64,000 nucleotides of DNA from Chryseobacterium oranimense (GCF_900129755.1 NZ_FQWT01000001.1:496001-560000), one strand, 5' to 3'. Counted from the stretch's first letter, positions 1 to 8,801 are shown. Program-made: numbers and translations. Notes: generated by a model from the sequence alone, not told the origin.

Positions 1-600
1 CGCAGTCCCCAGGAATACGGGATTATCATAAGTGTAGATCACAGGTAAATACTTTTCATTTATTCCCGTTCCGAAATCAATTACGGAAAGCACAACCTGA
101 TCTCCTTCTGTAAGTTCCTGTAAATAAACATCCTGCCCCGGCAAGGAATATTTTACCGCATTGTTGAAAATTTTGTCTAAAACATATTCTAGCAACAGGC
201 GATCGCTTGTAAGAAATGCATTGTGATCCCCTTTAAAATGAAATTTAATGTTTTTTTCTTTTAATTTGGCAGCATATTTTTCTTCTAAATAATGAAAAAG
301 ATCCAACACCATGATTTTAACGGGTTTAATGTTAAATTCCCCGTATTGTGTTTTTAGCCAGGCAACGCTGTCCTGGATAGTTTGAAGATTCTTCCGGGCA
401 TCTCTTTTTATCTGTGGCAACAACTTAAAAAAATCTTCCTCGCTTATGGTCTTCTGTTCTAGTTCTTCTATAAGCCAAAGAAAGGTTCCAAACAGTTCTT
501 TTGAGTCATGAGACAATATCGAGATCAGTCCGTTCTTGAAATTGATTTCGTTTTCCTGTCTTTCGATTTTTAATTGTAGTTCGTTGATAAAATCATTCAT
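1..600 (-). CDS. Sensor histidine kinase, partial (cut by left edge)
   Basis: The first 200 residues of a kinase that runs off the left edge. Translation from the ATG at 600 gives a short charged helix, then a DHp-type H-box with His31 in ILSHDSKELF, an N-box around KIFNNAVKYS (residues 143-151) and a G1 box VIDFGTGI (173-180). There is no sensor domain or membrane segment before the H-box, so this is a soluble kinase core that would need another protein or an upstream domain for input. The H-box has SHD rather than the usual SHE. The upstream neighbour is a decayed transposase, so the gene stands alone here. The kinase call is firm; partner and signal cannot be seen. Confidence 0.85.
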   Translation of the reverse strand, partial: MNDFINELQLKIERQENEINFKNGLISILSHDSKELFGTFLWLIEELEQKTISEEDFFKLLPQIKRDARKNLQTIQDSVAWLKTQYGEFNIKPVKIMVLDLFHYLEEKYAAKLKEKNIKFHFKGDHNAFLTSDRLLLEYVLDKIFNNAVKYSLPGQDVYLQELTEGDQVVLSVIDFGTGINEKYLPVIYTYDNPVFLGTA

Positions 601-939
601 AAATTCAGTATCATGGTTTTAGAAGCTGCTTGAATTATTTTTTTTGAAAAAGGCAGAAAGGGTTATATTGTTTAAATGCGAATAAAAACATATAGTTAAG
701 ACCCCTCTTCCAGGGTTGGCAAGTTATAAAAAATATCATATTAGTAAAAAGAAAAATTAAATAGGATTTACCTGAAACAATAAATCCCCTATTTTCTTTA
801 ACTAAAAATCGCTTTGTACGGCATAATATTCCGACAGACTTCTACCTTGGTAAACTGTTTACTGCATTACCGACATGGTCAAAAGATAGATATGGAGAAT
901 ATCAAGAGATAACTGATCAATGATACAAGATAAAAAAGT

Positions 940-1331
940 GACAGCCTGAAACGTCAATAATGAATAGCCAGGCTACCAAAATACATTAAAGGTACTGAAA
1001 AGGGGGATGATGAAGGAAAACTCATCAAAGGAAGAAAACGTTTCTATGTAGAGATACTTTAGGAAATATTTTGGACAGTTTTGTGTTTTGGTATAATTGC
1101 TATGATGGAACCACTGCCATAAAATATTGGCATAAAATGCACTCAGAACACGAATTACTGGAAGGCATACAGCTTATTATGCCGATGGAATTTTTAGAAG
1201 AATTTCGCCAGCAAATAAAAACAAAAGATGAGATCGAAGCAGAATACCTAAATCCGGATACACCAAAAGGCAAAATTGAAATGCATTCTTTTGAATGCTT
1301 ATTTTTATCAATATCGTGCTGATCAGGCGAA
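940..1331 (+). pseudogene. Decayed IS5-type transposase remnant
   Basis: Broken pieces of a DDE transposase lie in more than one frame. The segment at about 940-1056 encodes ...DDEGKLIKGRKRFYVEIL and then a stop, which matches the KGRKRH/F-VDTLG segment of IS5-group transposases. After a frame change, the 83-codon open frame at 1071-1322 (DSFVF..YDGTTAIKYWHK..LLEGIQLI..FRQQIK..PKGKIEMHSF) reads like the next part of the same domain. Stops, frameshifts and loss of the ends mean it cannot be active. No terminal inverted repeats were found. The 83-aa frame should not be taken as a real gene. The family name is an inference from motif spacing. Confidence 0.6.
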
Positions 1332-1355
1332 TGAGTATTGATATAAAAAGTATTG

Positions 1356-2789
1356 TTAAATAGCCGTAAAACTATAATAAACATTGATAGAGTAAGTGGT
1401 ATTTTCCTTCCCTACCAAACTTTGGGCCCCTGCAGGTGGTATGGTGTATCTTACGTTCAGTCCCCGGTCCAAAACCGGTGTTCCGTTAAAGAGTATTTTT
1501 TGGGGAATTTTGGATAAGGGCACATTTACAGAACTTCCATCTATGCCAATTTGTAATATGTTGGAATTGATATCAGTCTGCAGGCCGCCTTTCTTGAAAT
1601 AATTTTCGTCCGATTTTACATAGAGTTCAAAATTTTCATTATTGGACAACATAATCTGGTTCGGAATCATTTGTGACTGACCATCGGTGTAATGGGCAGC
1701 AGTATTAAAATTGAAGTTTACATTGCGGCCGGAACTGGGAATGGTGATCTCCGAAAGAGGGAGCACCTTTAGCTGAACAGCCATATTTTGCAAGCTGTTA
1801 ATGGAGTTATCTGTACTTCTGGCATTGAGATTCAGTTCAAACGTATATGTTCCGGCTTCAAAAAAATAGTTTTTAAAATCTTCCGCAGACACATGAAGAT
1901 CCGGAATGAAGCTGTTTCTGTTTCCCGCTATAACACTGAAATTAGCCGCGGAAAAATTCTGAAAATCGGCAGATAAGGCTTTGGTTGTGAGTGTAGATCC
2001 GTTACTACCCAATTTAATACTTGCTATATTTCTGGTTCCCGGAACACCTTTTGAGGACGTGAACTGAATATTTGTGGAAGCAGCTTTCGCCCAAAAATTA
2101 AAATCGACCGTATGCGCTATTTCCGTATTCCCCAAATCCCACACCCGCATACTTGTATTGCGGTAGTCATTCAAAGAAGATATTTCTATGTATTTTGTTA
2201 AAGAGTTTGTGATCCATCGTATAGATGAAGGAATCGCTAAAATTGTTTTAAAATTATGTGGTGTGAAGTCATTATAATTCTGAGTGATATCCATGGAGTA
2301 ATTCCCGGCCCGAAAGGCATTGGCAGTGAATTGTGAGGCAGGAATTTTAAATGTAAAATTGATATTGCCCCGGTTGAATCCTCCTCCGAGACTGGTTGAT
2401 GGCGGTTCAAACCATTTTATAGCGCTTGTACTGAACGACTGAAAACCTGGTAAATAGCCTGAAAGTCCAGTAGATGGCAGCTGGCCTCCCATGCTTTCTA
2501 ACTGCCACAGAAGAGTGGAACCGGGTAAAGTAAATGAAGAAGAAGAGTGGGTAAAATTTGGTCCCGAAACAGAGGTAAATGTAGGAGCTATCGGGAGTAA
2601 TCCCAAAAAGGCATAATCCCAGTTTGTTCTGTTGGCGTTCGTCATTACCCTTGTAGGTACTGAGGTAAATTCGGTCCTGTTAAAAATATTATTTTCAGGA
2701 ACCGACAGGTACACATCCTGAGCTTTTGTGGCTGCAGATCCGCAGAATACAGTAAAAATTCCTATTAAAAAAGCCCTCATCTTTTTCAT
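1356..2789 (-). CDS. Two-domain secreted tip/adhesin-like subunit of a chaperone-usher-like fibre
   Basis: A 477-aa secreted protein with an N-terminal signal peptide ending ATKAQ. Residues about 25-335 are Ser/Thr/Asn-rich beta structure of unknown family. Residues 336-477 align with the pilin-like proteins encoded further upstream: VNFNFNTAAHYTDGQ against VDFNYVTAADYNSDQ, ENFELYVKS against KNFNVKV, LNVRYTIP against LNLDYTIP, and a final beta strand before a hydrophobic C-terminus. This N-terminal lectin/receptor-like plus C-terminal pilin layout is the layout of known two-domain tip adhesins. It is the last gene of the chaperone/usher run, only 10 bp after the usher gene. The tip role is inference; secretion and the shared domain are seen directly. 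Confidence 0.6.
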   Translation of the reverse strand: MKKMRAFLIGIFTVFCGSAATKAQDVYLSVPENNIFNRTEFTSVPTRVMTNANRTNWDYAFLGLLPIAPTFTSVSGPNFTHSSSSFTLPGSTLLWQLESMGGQLPSTGLSGYLPGFQSFSTSAIKWFEPPSTSLGGGFNRGNINFTFKIPASQFTANAFRAGNYSMDITQNYNDFTPHNFKTILAIPSSIRWITNSLTKYIEISSLNDYRNTSMRVWDLGNTEIAHTVDFNFWAKAASTNIQFTSSKGVPGTRNIASIKLGSNGSTLTTKALSADFQNFSAANFSVIAGNRNSFIPDLHVSAEDFKNYFFEAGTYTFELNLNARSTDNSINSLQNMAVQLKVLPLSEITIPSSGRNVNFNFNTAAHYTDGQSQMIPNQIMLSNNENFELYVKSDENYFKKGGLQTDINSNILQIGIDGSSVNVPLSKIPQKILFNGTPVLDRGLNVRYTIPPAGAQSLVGKENTTYSINVYYSFTAI

Positions 2790-2799
2790 ACTTTTAAAT

Positions 2800-5601
2800 T
2801 TAAAACTTTTTCACCTTAATGGTGGTGTCTTTCTTCTTATATTCAAAAACCACAGTTTTTGAGTAACCTTCTTTTGTCACCTGAATAGTTTGGGTGGGTT
2901 GTGTATAGGTGTATTTGTCATTTTCAATATAGAGGTCGTATTTTCCATCTTTCAGGAAAAACTCAAACTCATTTTTCTGATTAACCACTGCGGTGTAAAT
3001 TTTACCATCTTCACCTTTTGCATACACCACGATTCCTGTTACATCCGTTTCTACATTATCATAAGCTTGTCTGATCTCCGTTAATTTCCCGCCTACCCTG
3101 ATGTTTTTTACCAAACCTACTTTGCGGTTGATATTGTTATGCACCATAATAACAGGATCCGTCATCAACCTGGAACCCGCACTTTCGTTCACCTTCAGTG
3201 TGTAGGTACCTTCAGGCACATTCTGAAAAACTACTTTTCCATTCTTATCCGTCATCGCCACATAATTGTCCAGTTTTACGATTTCATTAGCAAGTACCGA
3301 TTCACCGGACTCCAGAAGTCCATTGAAATTTTTATCTTCAAAGAACTGGAATGCCACTTTATGATTTCCGAGAGCCGTAGCTGTGGTAAAATATTTTTTA
3401 ATCCCCACTCTGAACTGGTAATAACTGCCACTGCTTGCATATTCAGCGGTAGATTTATAACCGGAAAGATTAAAATAACCTGTGGTGGACCAGGAAGGAG
3501 AAATCTTATATTCCAGATTACCGGTAATATTGCTGTTTAAATTTTTATAAAGTTCCGAATAGAAGGCTCCGGCTGAAAAAGATCCGGTCAGATTATGATT
3601 AAGCATCTGGAAATTATACGAGGCGTATACATTGTAGTTGGCAAAATTACGGTCTGCATTGTAATAAGAAGTTAAATCAAAGACACTGGTAGCATTCCAT
3701 TGGGCTGTTCCGTTAAGGGAAAATGACTTATATCTGTAAGATAAAGTTGTTTTCAAACTGTTGAACCAATCAGGTTTATTATTCTCTCTTGAATAAGAAT
3801 ATTCCGCTGTCAGGTTCAATCCGTGGGCACCTAATGTAGTGCTGATGTTGGCTTCCAACTTGTATGAAAAAAGTTCCTGTGCTGTATAAAAATTAGCTGT
3901 TTTCTGGCTTTCAACCTTTGGAGAAAGCAGAAAATTCCACTTCTTTAAAGAAAACTGATACCCTAACCCCAAAGCTTCTGTACTGTTAAAATAATACCGC
4001 AAATTAGCGGTATTCCCAGATTGGATTGGCTCATTCTGGAAACTCAGGAACTCAGGTTCTACCTGCGAATTCTGATATTGTATAAAAGCGCGCTGTGAAG
4101 CGGAAAATTGGTGACCGATTCGCTGATTTGAGAAAAAAGATCCCCGCTTGATCCCTGCATAGCTTTTGGTGGCAAAGGAATTGACAGACTGTATATCCCA
4201 TTTTCCTATTTTTCCCTCGTAATTTGCTCCCATTAAAGCTCCTGCATTTTCATCGTTGTTCGAAAGCCCTTTTTCTTGGCTCAGCCCCATCTCCATGCGG
4301 ATGGTGTGTTTATCGTTAATTAATAAGGATGTTGCTGCGTTCGCCACCTGTGTATCTACATTAAAACGCGGATCATGGTCGAATATATAGGACACTTTCC
4401 CATTGAAAGATTTAGCATTCCCGAAACCATATTTTGCCCCCACCATGGTAGATCCTTTGGTTTGCTGGAAATAAGTACCGTACAAGTTATAATTATTTTC
4501 CAGCGCAAGAATTTCAATCTGATTATTATTTCCGAATTTGGTAGAAATTTTCCCTCCTCTACCGAAAACCGGGTAATCGTAATCGTTGCTGTTAACATTT
4601 CCTACCCGTAATACCGTATTTTTCCTCTCCAGTTCCAGCCAGGTATCATACAGATTATAACGGCCGTCCAGATAGTAATCCGCACCAATATTGAAGCGCG
4701 ATCTTAAATTATCAGTTACCTGAAACGCTGTATTTCCCCTCAATTGAAGATAATTAAAACCTGAACTGTTTTCATTATAGCTAATTTCCGCAAAATTACT
4801 TCCGCTCACCGCTTCGTTTCCCCTGGCAATTTGCCTGTTGTGTGACAAAACGACCAAGTAGAGCGTGTTGCTTCCCACGATTTTATTATCAAGCAGGTCT
4901 GTGACGATTGCATTAATATTAAATTCGGGATAAATTGTATTCTGTTTTCTGACTGCAATTCTGATTTCAACCGTTTGTTTTTCTAAACCTTCCAGAGTTA
5001 CGGTTTGTTGTTTTGGCATCATTTCCAAACCATCGGGAATGGATTGCAAATCAATCTTAACAGTTCGTTTACTATACCCCTGGTTTTCTACAGTGAGCAG
5101 AATTGAGGATTCGGGCACAGCAGGGTTAATGAAATTTTCGTAAGTGGCGGTATAAATTGCTATGTTTTTGTTCTCGCCTTTAGTAACGAAGAACGAGGCG
5201 CTTTCAGTTCTGGTGACCGTTGCGGTGGCGTACGAAACCTGGAATCGGATCTCATTGGATCTCAGTTTCATAAAATCCACGTTGGCGATCAGCTTCACAG
5301 GAAGATTTTTAGACTGGCCCGCACCTAAGGTAAAGTCATTTTTAGGATAAAAAAGCAATCCCGGATAGTTTTCCTGAGGTAAGATATTCTGAATGGTAAT
5401 CTCTTCAGAACTTTTATTTTCAATGACCAGGAAATTGGTAAAAGTAGAACCTTTCTCAACAGCTACGCTGTCATTTTCAAAATGGATCCGGATATCCTTC
5501 TTTTCCTGAGCAAAGGCCAACGAAAAGTGCAGAAAAACAAATACAAAAAATAAGATTGTTCTTCTTAGCACTGATATCGATATTCCATTCTGTGGTTTCA
5601 A
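2800..5601 (-). CDS. Usher-like outer-membrane beta-barrel protein
   Basis: A 933-aa protein with a signal peptide (ends SLAFAQ). Residues about 30-240 look like two Ig-type domains (VEKGSTFTNFLVIENKSSEEITIQN; TVTLEGLEKQTVEIRIAV). Residues about 255-720 are a long run of alternating aromatic/polar strands typical of a large outer-membrane barrel. Residues about 725-790 carry an EDKNFNGLLESGE motif and a Cna_B-like fold (GKVVFQNVPEGTYTLKV), followed by another small beta domain, as in the C-terminal domains of CFA/CS1-class ushers. It lies between a PapD-like chaperone gene and the tip-like gene, 9-10 bp from each, so the three are surely co-transcribed. A plug domain could not be identified by eye. 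A general barrel with no usher function is the alternative. Confidence 0.55.
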   Translation of the reverse strand: MKPQNGISISVLRRTILFFVFVFLHFSLAFAQEKKDIRIHFENDSVAVEKGSTFTNFLVIENKSSEEITIQNILPQENYPGLLFYPKNDFTLGAGQSKNLPVKLIANVDFMKLRSNEIRFQVSYATATVTRTESASFFVTKGENKNIAIYTATYENFINPAVPESSILLTVENQGYSKRTVKIDLQSIPDGLEMMPKQQTVTLEGLEKQTVEIRIAVRKQNTIYPEFNINAIVTDLLDNKIVGSNTLYLVVLSHNRQIARGNEAVSGSNFAEISYNENSSGFNYLQLRGNTAFQVTDNLRSRFNIGADYYLDGRYNLYDTWLELERKNTVLRVGNVNSNDYDYPVFGRGGKISTKFGNNNQIEILALENNYNLYGTYFQQTKGSTMVGAKYGFGNAKSFNGKVSYIFDHDPRFNVDTQVANAATSLLINDKHTIRMEMGLSQEKGLSNNDENAGALMGANYEGKIGKWDIQSVNSFATKSYAGIKRGSFFSNQRIGHQFSASQRAFIQYQNSQVEPEFLSFQNEPIQSGNTANLRYYFNSTEALGLGYQFSLKKWNFLLSPKVESQKTANFYTAQELFSYKLEANISTTLGAHGLNLTAEYSYSRENNKPDWFNSLKTTLSYRYKSFSLNGTAQWNATSVFDLTSYYNADRNFANYNVYASYNFQMLNHNLTGSFSAGAFYSELYKNLNSNITGNLEYKISPSWSTTGYFNLSGYKSTAEYASSGSYYQFRVGIKKYFTTATALGNHKVAFQFFEDKNFNGLLESGESVLANEIVKLDNYVAMTDKNGKVVFQNVPEGTYTLKVNESAGSRLMTDPVIMVHNNINRKVGLVKNIRVGGKLTEIRQAYDNVETDVTGIVVYAKGEDGKIYTAVVNQKNEFEFFLKDGKYDLYIENDKYTYTQPTQTIQVTKEGYSKTVVFEYKKKDTTIKVKKF

Positions 5602-5610
5602 GACTTAGTT

Positions 5611-6411
5611 TTAAAATTTAAAGTTTTTTTCTCCTACACGTAAATCATTGGATTCTGCCATTTTGATAATAACCACGCCAAGGAAGTTCCCTGAAATGTT
5701 CTCTGGTAAAGAAAATTGAACGGTCTGATTGGTATCCGGAAACATGGAGATGGCAATTGCGGGTAATTTTATTTCCTTACCGCTGTCTTTGTCGGTGAGT
5801 TCAAACTCAACGGTGGCATCATTGATGGTGTTTCCATCATTATGGATGCTTACTGCGACTTTTCTGTTCGCTGCATTCTCATTACTCACCTCTGAAATAT
5901 TGGTAATATCCAGGCTTTTTACATGGTTTCCCGGTGGAGTATAAAAGATGTGAAGTCCCACCTCAAATAAGGTGATAATACCAATACCATTCTGAATACG
6001 TGCCTTATCAGCCTGCTGAGGAAGCTGGGTGAAAAACAACATGCTGTTCGTAATGGCAGACTTTGATGCATTTGCCGGAATCTGCATGGTTACTACAATC
6101 TCCTTTGTACTTTTCGCAGGAACTGTTACCGTGTTTTCTAAGGTGGACACCCAGGAAGCATTGGAAGTTTTTGAACTGCCTGGTTCAAGATAAACCTTAT
6201 TTCCGTCTTCTTCTCTAACCCAATCTTTATAGTTGAGATTAAAAACATAATCCTTATCCGAGCTGTTTTGAAGTGTGACTGTCTTTGTTACTTTTTCTCC
6301 CGGATTACCTGTGAAAAACAAGCGTGTAGGCGACATAGAGATGCTTTGTGCCAGAATTGAAGAAGATCCTGTAAGGATAAAGAAAATGAAAAGGTAAATG
6401 AACTTGTGCAT
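5611..6411 (-). CDS. PapD-like periplasmic pilus chaperone
   Basis: A 266-aa exported protein; the signal peptide ends ILAQ (residue 22). Two Ig-like domains follow. The first strand SISMSPTRLFF places Arg30 where PapD-type chaperones have their conserved Arg8. The end of domain 1, GLHIFYTP (152-159), lines up with the IKLYYRP strand of the family, with His154 in the place of the usual Lys112. The length is close to the normal 230-250 aa. In the family, these proteins hold subunits in the periplasm by donating a strand and deliver them to the usher. The gene starts 80 bp after the nearest pilin gene and ends 9 bp before the usher gene. The Lys-to-His change is unusual and may mark a separate clade. 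Confidence 0.65.
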   Translation of the reverse strand: MHKFIYLFIFFILTGSSSILAQSISMSPTRLFFTGNPGEKVTKTVTLQNSSDKDYVFNLNYKDWVREEDGNKVYLEPGSSKTSNASWVSTLENTVTVPAKSTKEIVVTMQIPANASKSAITNSMLFFTQLPQQADKARIQNGIGIITLFEVGLHIFYTPPGNHVKSLDITNISEVSNENAANRKVAVSIHNDGNTINDATVEFELTDKDSGKEIKLPAIAISMFPDTNQTVQFSLPENISGNFLGVVIIKMAESNDLRVGEKNFKF

Positions 6412-6491
6412 GGTGTAAATAGTTTAATAATAAAGATTCCCAAAACTACTGAAAACGCAGCAAAAGGAACCTTTACAGACTAAAAATTTTA

Positions 6492-7037
6492 TTACAAAGC
6501 AGTCGCGGTATAAGTTACTGTTTGCGTGTAAGTTCCGGCCGGTTTACCTAAAATATCAGAAGATGAAGATTTTGCAGCTGGAATAGTGTAGTCCAGATTC
6601 AGTGTTAATGCGCTTCCTAGTGGGGCATTTGTAACTAAATTCTGATCCGTTGCAGATAAAACTACAGCATTTTTAGTTCCGCCCATTGTTCCGGCAGCTG
6701 TAGCTGCTTTGATAGTCAAAACATTGACAGGGATCAGGTTCGTTCCATTCATGAAATTAGCTCCTCCTGCATTTACTTTAACATTAAAGTTCTTTGTTGA
6801 AGTTACCTTCAAAGAGTTGGCTTTAGTAATTGTTTGATCAGAGTTATAGTCTGCTGCTGTAACATAGTTGAAATCAACTGTATTACCAATTGCAGTACTC
6901 CCTGCGTCGATAGAGATTACATCGTTAAGGGTAATGTTTACCGTTGTGGTTGCAGTTGTATTTTGAGCTTGAACATTGTTAGTCCCTAATATGATTGCTC
7001 CAAAAGTTAAGGCTGAGATTACGATTTGCTTTGTCAT
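6492..7037 (-). CDS. Pilin-like fibre subunit, copy 1
   Basis: A 181-aa secreted protein. The signal peptide ends VQAQ, followed by a Thr-rich N-terminal stretch (TTATTTVNITLNDVISI) with alternating hydrophobic residues, as expected for a donor strand, then an all-beta domain ending GTYTQTVTYTATAL. No Cys is present. It differs from copy 5 (start 9414) at only two positions, residues 2 and 89. It has its own promoter cassette upstream but no hairpin after it, so it probably reads through into the chaperone, usher and tip genes. No named family was recognised; the subunit role is inferred from size, signal, strand pattern, copy number and context. Confidence 0.6.
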   Translation of the reverse strand: MTKQIVISALTFGAIILGTNNVQAQNTTATTTVNITLNDVISIDAGSTAIGNTVDFNYVTAADYNSDQTITKANSLKVTSTKNFNVKVNAGGANFMNGTNLIPVNVLTIKAATAAGTMGGTKNAVVLSATDQNLVTNAPLGSALTLNLDYTIPAAKSSSSDILGKPAGTYTQTVTYTATAL

Positions 7038-7089
7038 GATAGTAATATTTAATTTTTATTTTTATTTAATTATTCTCTTTTGTATACTG

Positions 7090-7159
7090 CAAATTTACAG
7101 TGGCGATAAAAGTTTCTTTGTAGTGGAAAACGGAAGTTCATGTAGTAAAATCACTACAC
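7090..7159 (-). promoter_or_regulatory. Promoter cassette of pilin copy 1
   Basis: On the minus strand a TAAATTTG box (7090-7097) matches the Bacteroidota -7 consensus TAnnTTTG and lies 53 bp before the start codon at 7037. No TTG/TTTG -33 box is seen at the right distance. Instead there are TGTAGT half-sites at 7120 and 7141 (21 bp apart) and the inverted repeat GTAGTAAAATCACTAC at 7142-7157. This suggests an activator-dependent promoter. The same block precedes copies 3 and 5. Confidence 0.5.
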
Positions 7160-7183
7160 GGTTTACTCATTTGGTTTAAATAG

Positions 7184-7215
7184 AAAAACCCTCAATACCT
7201 GAAAAGTGTTGAGGG
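7184..7215 (-). terminator. Terminator after pilin copy 2
   Basis: A 10-bp stem (CCCTCAATAC pairs with GTGTTGAGGG, one G-T pair) with a 7-nt loop. Read on the minus strand it is followed by a T-run (TTTTT), as in intrinsic terminators. It lies just past the stop codon of the gene at 7248-7793. Confidence 0.7.
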
Positions 7216-7247
7216 CGCATATATATTGATGTGTTTTTTTTATTTTT

Positions 7248-7793
7248 TTATAAAGCAGTCGCTGTATAAGTTACCGTTTGTGTATAAGTTCCGGCCGGTT
7301 TACCTAAAATATCAGAGGATGATGATTTTGCCGCTGGAATGGTATAGTCCAGATTCAGTGTTAATGCACTTCCAAGAGGAGCATTGGCTACCAAGGTTCT
7401 TTCTCCTGGGGATAAAACCACATCGTTTTTGGTCCCGCCCATATTTCCGGAAGCTTCTGCAGCTTTGATTGTCAAAACATCTACAGGGATTGAGTTTAAA
7501 CCATTGACGAAATGCGGCCCTCCTGCTTTTACCTTTATATTAAAATTCTTCGTTGAGGTAACTTTTAAAGAGTTGGCTTTGGTAATTGTATGATCAGAGT
7601 TATAGTCTGCTGCAGTAACATAGTTAAAGGCAACTATACCACCAATTGCTGTACTTCCTGCATCTATAGAGATTACATCGTTCAGGGTAATGTTTACAGC
7701 CGTGGTTGCGGCTGTATTTTGAGCTTGAACATTATCAGTTCCAAATACAACTACTCCAAAAGTTAAGGCTGTGATGGCGATTTGTTTTGTCAT
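7248..7793 (-). CDS. Pilin-like fibre subunit, copy 2 (divergent)
   Basis: A 181-aa exported subunit of the same family. The signal peptide and the C-terminal 40 residues are nearly the same as in the other copies, but the middle differs more (GGIVAFNYVTAADYNSDHT; GGPHFVNGLNSIPVDVL; EASGNMGGTKNDVVLSPGERTLVANA). Variation limited to the central, likely exposed strands is what a variable surface subunit would show. It starts only 66 bp after the stop of copy 3, too close to hold the promoter block found at copies 1, 3 and 5, and it is followed by its own terminator. Confidence 0.6.
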   Translation of the reverse strand: MTKQIAITALTFGVVVFGTDNVQAQNTAATTAVNITLNDVISIDAGSTAIGGIVAFNYVTAADYNSDHTITKANSLKVTSTKNFNIKVKAGGPHFVNGLNSIPVDVLTIKAAEASGNMGGTKNDVVLSPGERTLVANAPLGSALTLNLDYTIPAAKSSSSDILGKPAGTYTQTVTYTATAL

Positions 7794-7845
7794 GGCAATA
7801 AGATTTAATTATTATTCTTGTTTAATTGTTCTCTTTTGAACATTA

Positions 7846-7853
7846 CAAATCTA
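7846..7853 (-). promoter_or_regulatory. Minimal -7 promoter box of pilin copy 2
   Basis: On the minus strand this reads TAGATTTG, a full match to TAnnTTTG, 53 bp before the start codon at 7793. It lies within 7 bp of the stop of the upstream copy, so it lacks the TGTAGT repeats seen at the sister genes. Confidence 0.4.
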
Positions 7854-7859
7854 CAGCTG

Positions 7860-8405
7860 CTATAAAGCAGTCGCCGTATAAGTTACTGTTTGCGTATAAG
7901 TTCCGGCCGGTTTACCTAAAATATCAGAAGATGATGATTTTGCCGCTGGAATGGTATAGTCCAGATTCAGTGTTAATGCACTTCCAAGCGGAGCATTGGA
8001 TACTAAAGTCTGATCCGTTGCAGATAAAACTACAGCGCTTTTTGTTCCGCCCATTGTTCCGGCAGCTGTAGCTGCTTTGATAGTCAAAACATTCACAGGG
8101 ATCAGGTTCGTTCCATTCATGAAATTAGCTCCTCCTGCTTTTACTTTAACATTAAAGTTCTTTGTTGAAGTTACCTTCAAAGAGTTGGCTTTAGTAATTG
8201 TCTGATCAGAGTTATAGTCTGCTGCAGTAGCATAGTTGAAATCAACCGTATTACCAATTGCTGTACTTCCTGCGTCGATAGAGATTACATCGTTCAGGGT
8301 AATGTTTACGGTTGTAGTTGCGGTAGTATTTTGAGCTTGAACATTGTTAGTTCCTAATATGATTGCTCCAAAAGTTAAGGCTGTGATTACGATTTGCTTT
8401 TTCAT
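7860..8405 (-). CDS. Pilin-like fibre subunit, copy 3
   Basis: A 181-aa exported subunit, almost identical to copies 1 and 5. Differences from copy 5 include Ser to Thr in the signal peptide, VTAADY to ATAADY, TKNAVV to TKSAVV and DQNLVTN to DQTLVSN. It shares the donor-strand-like N-terminus and the TATAL end. It has the full promoter cassette upstream and no terminator before copy 2 (66 bp away), so copies 3 and 2 may form one transcript. Such high similarity between tandem copies points to recent duplication or gene conversion. Confidence 0.6.
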   Translation of the reverse strand: MKKQIVITALTFGAIILGTNNVQAQNTTATTTVNITLNDVISIDAGSTAIGNTVDFNYATAADYNSDQTITKANSLKVTSTKNFNVKVKAGGANFMNGTNLIPVNVLTIKAATAAGTMGGTKSAVVLSATDQTLVSNAPLGSALTLNLDYTIPAAKSSSSDILGKPAGTYTQTVTYTATAL

Positions 8406-8457
8406 GATGGTAATATTTTATTGTTATTTTTACTTAATTGTTATCTTTTGTATACTG

Positions 8458-8526
8458 CAAATTTATAGTGGTGCTAAAAATTTCTTTGTAGTGGAAAAAG
8501 GAAGTTCATGTAGTAAAATCACTACA
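8458..8526 (-). promoter_or_regulatory. Promoter cassette of pilin copy 3
   Basis: TAAATTTG on the minus strand at 8458-8465, 53 bp before the start at 8405, with the TGTAGT direct repeat and the inverted repeat GTAGTAAAATCACTAC at 8510-8525. The distance from the inverted repeat to the start codon (105 bp) equals that at copy 1. Confidence 0.5.
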
Positions 8527-8552
8527 CGGTTTATCATTTTGACTTAAATAGT

Positions 8553-8584
8553 AAAGCCCTCAACACTTTCTAAGTGTTGGGGGC
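8553..8584 (-). terminator. Terminator left from the lost pilin copy
   Basis: A 13-bp stem (GCCCTCAACACTT with AAGTGTTGGGGGC) and a 3-nt loop. It stands 25 bp past the stop codon of the pilin stump at 8609, so it is the terminator of the lost copy 4. On the minus strand a weak T-rich tail follows. Confidence 0.6.
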
Positions 8585-8608
8585 GTATTTAAATTCCTGT
8601 TATTTCTA

Positions 8609-8665
8609 TTATAAAGCTGCCGTAATATAAATTAACGTTTGCGTATAATTTTTCTTTAGGTTTTC
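8609..8665 (-). pseudogene. 3' stump of a sixth pilin gene (copy 4)
   Basis: Read on the minus strand, the last codons give K-N-Y-T-Q-T-L-I-Y-I-T-A-A-L-stop, which lines up with the common pilin end GTYTQTVTYTATAL-stop. Upstream of this the match is lost at once, so only about 15-18 codons survive. The stump still has its own terminator. It shows that the array once held another copy that was deleted, most likely by recombination between repeats. The remaining 8666-8800 shows no coding signal. Confidence 0.65.
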
Positions 8666-8801
8666 ACAAAAATTTACTGAATGTTTGGTGTTATGTATTA
8701 ATCAGATTTAAATGTCCAAAAACATAGTTTCTACCTTACAGCTGACAGATACTTATTTCCGGGTTTTGAATTTTATCTATATCGGTACAATACATATAAA
8801 A

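Noticed and set aside
1100..1384. 94-codon minus-strand open frame over the transposase debris
   Set aside because: It has no start signal, low-complexity Ser/Ile content and lies opposite the recognisable transposase fragments.
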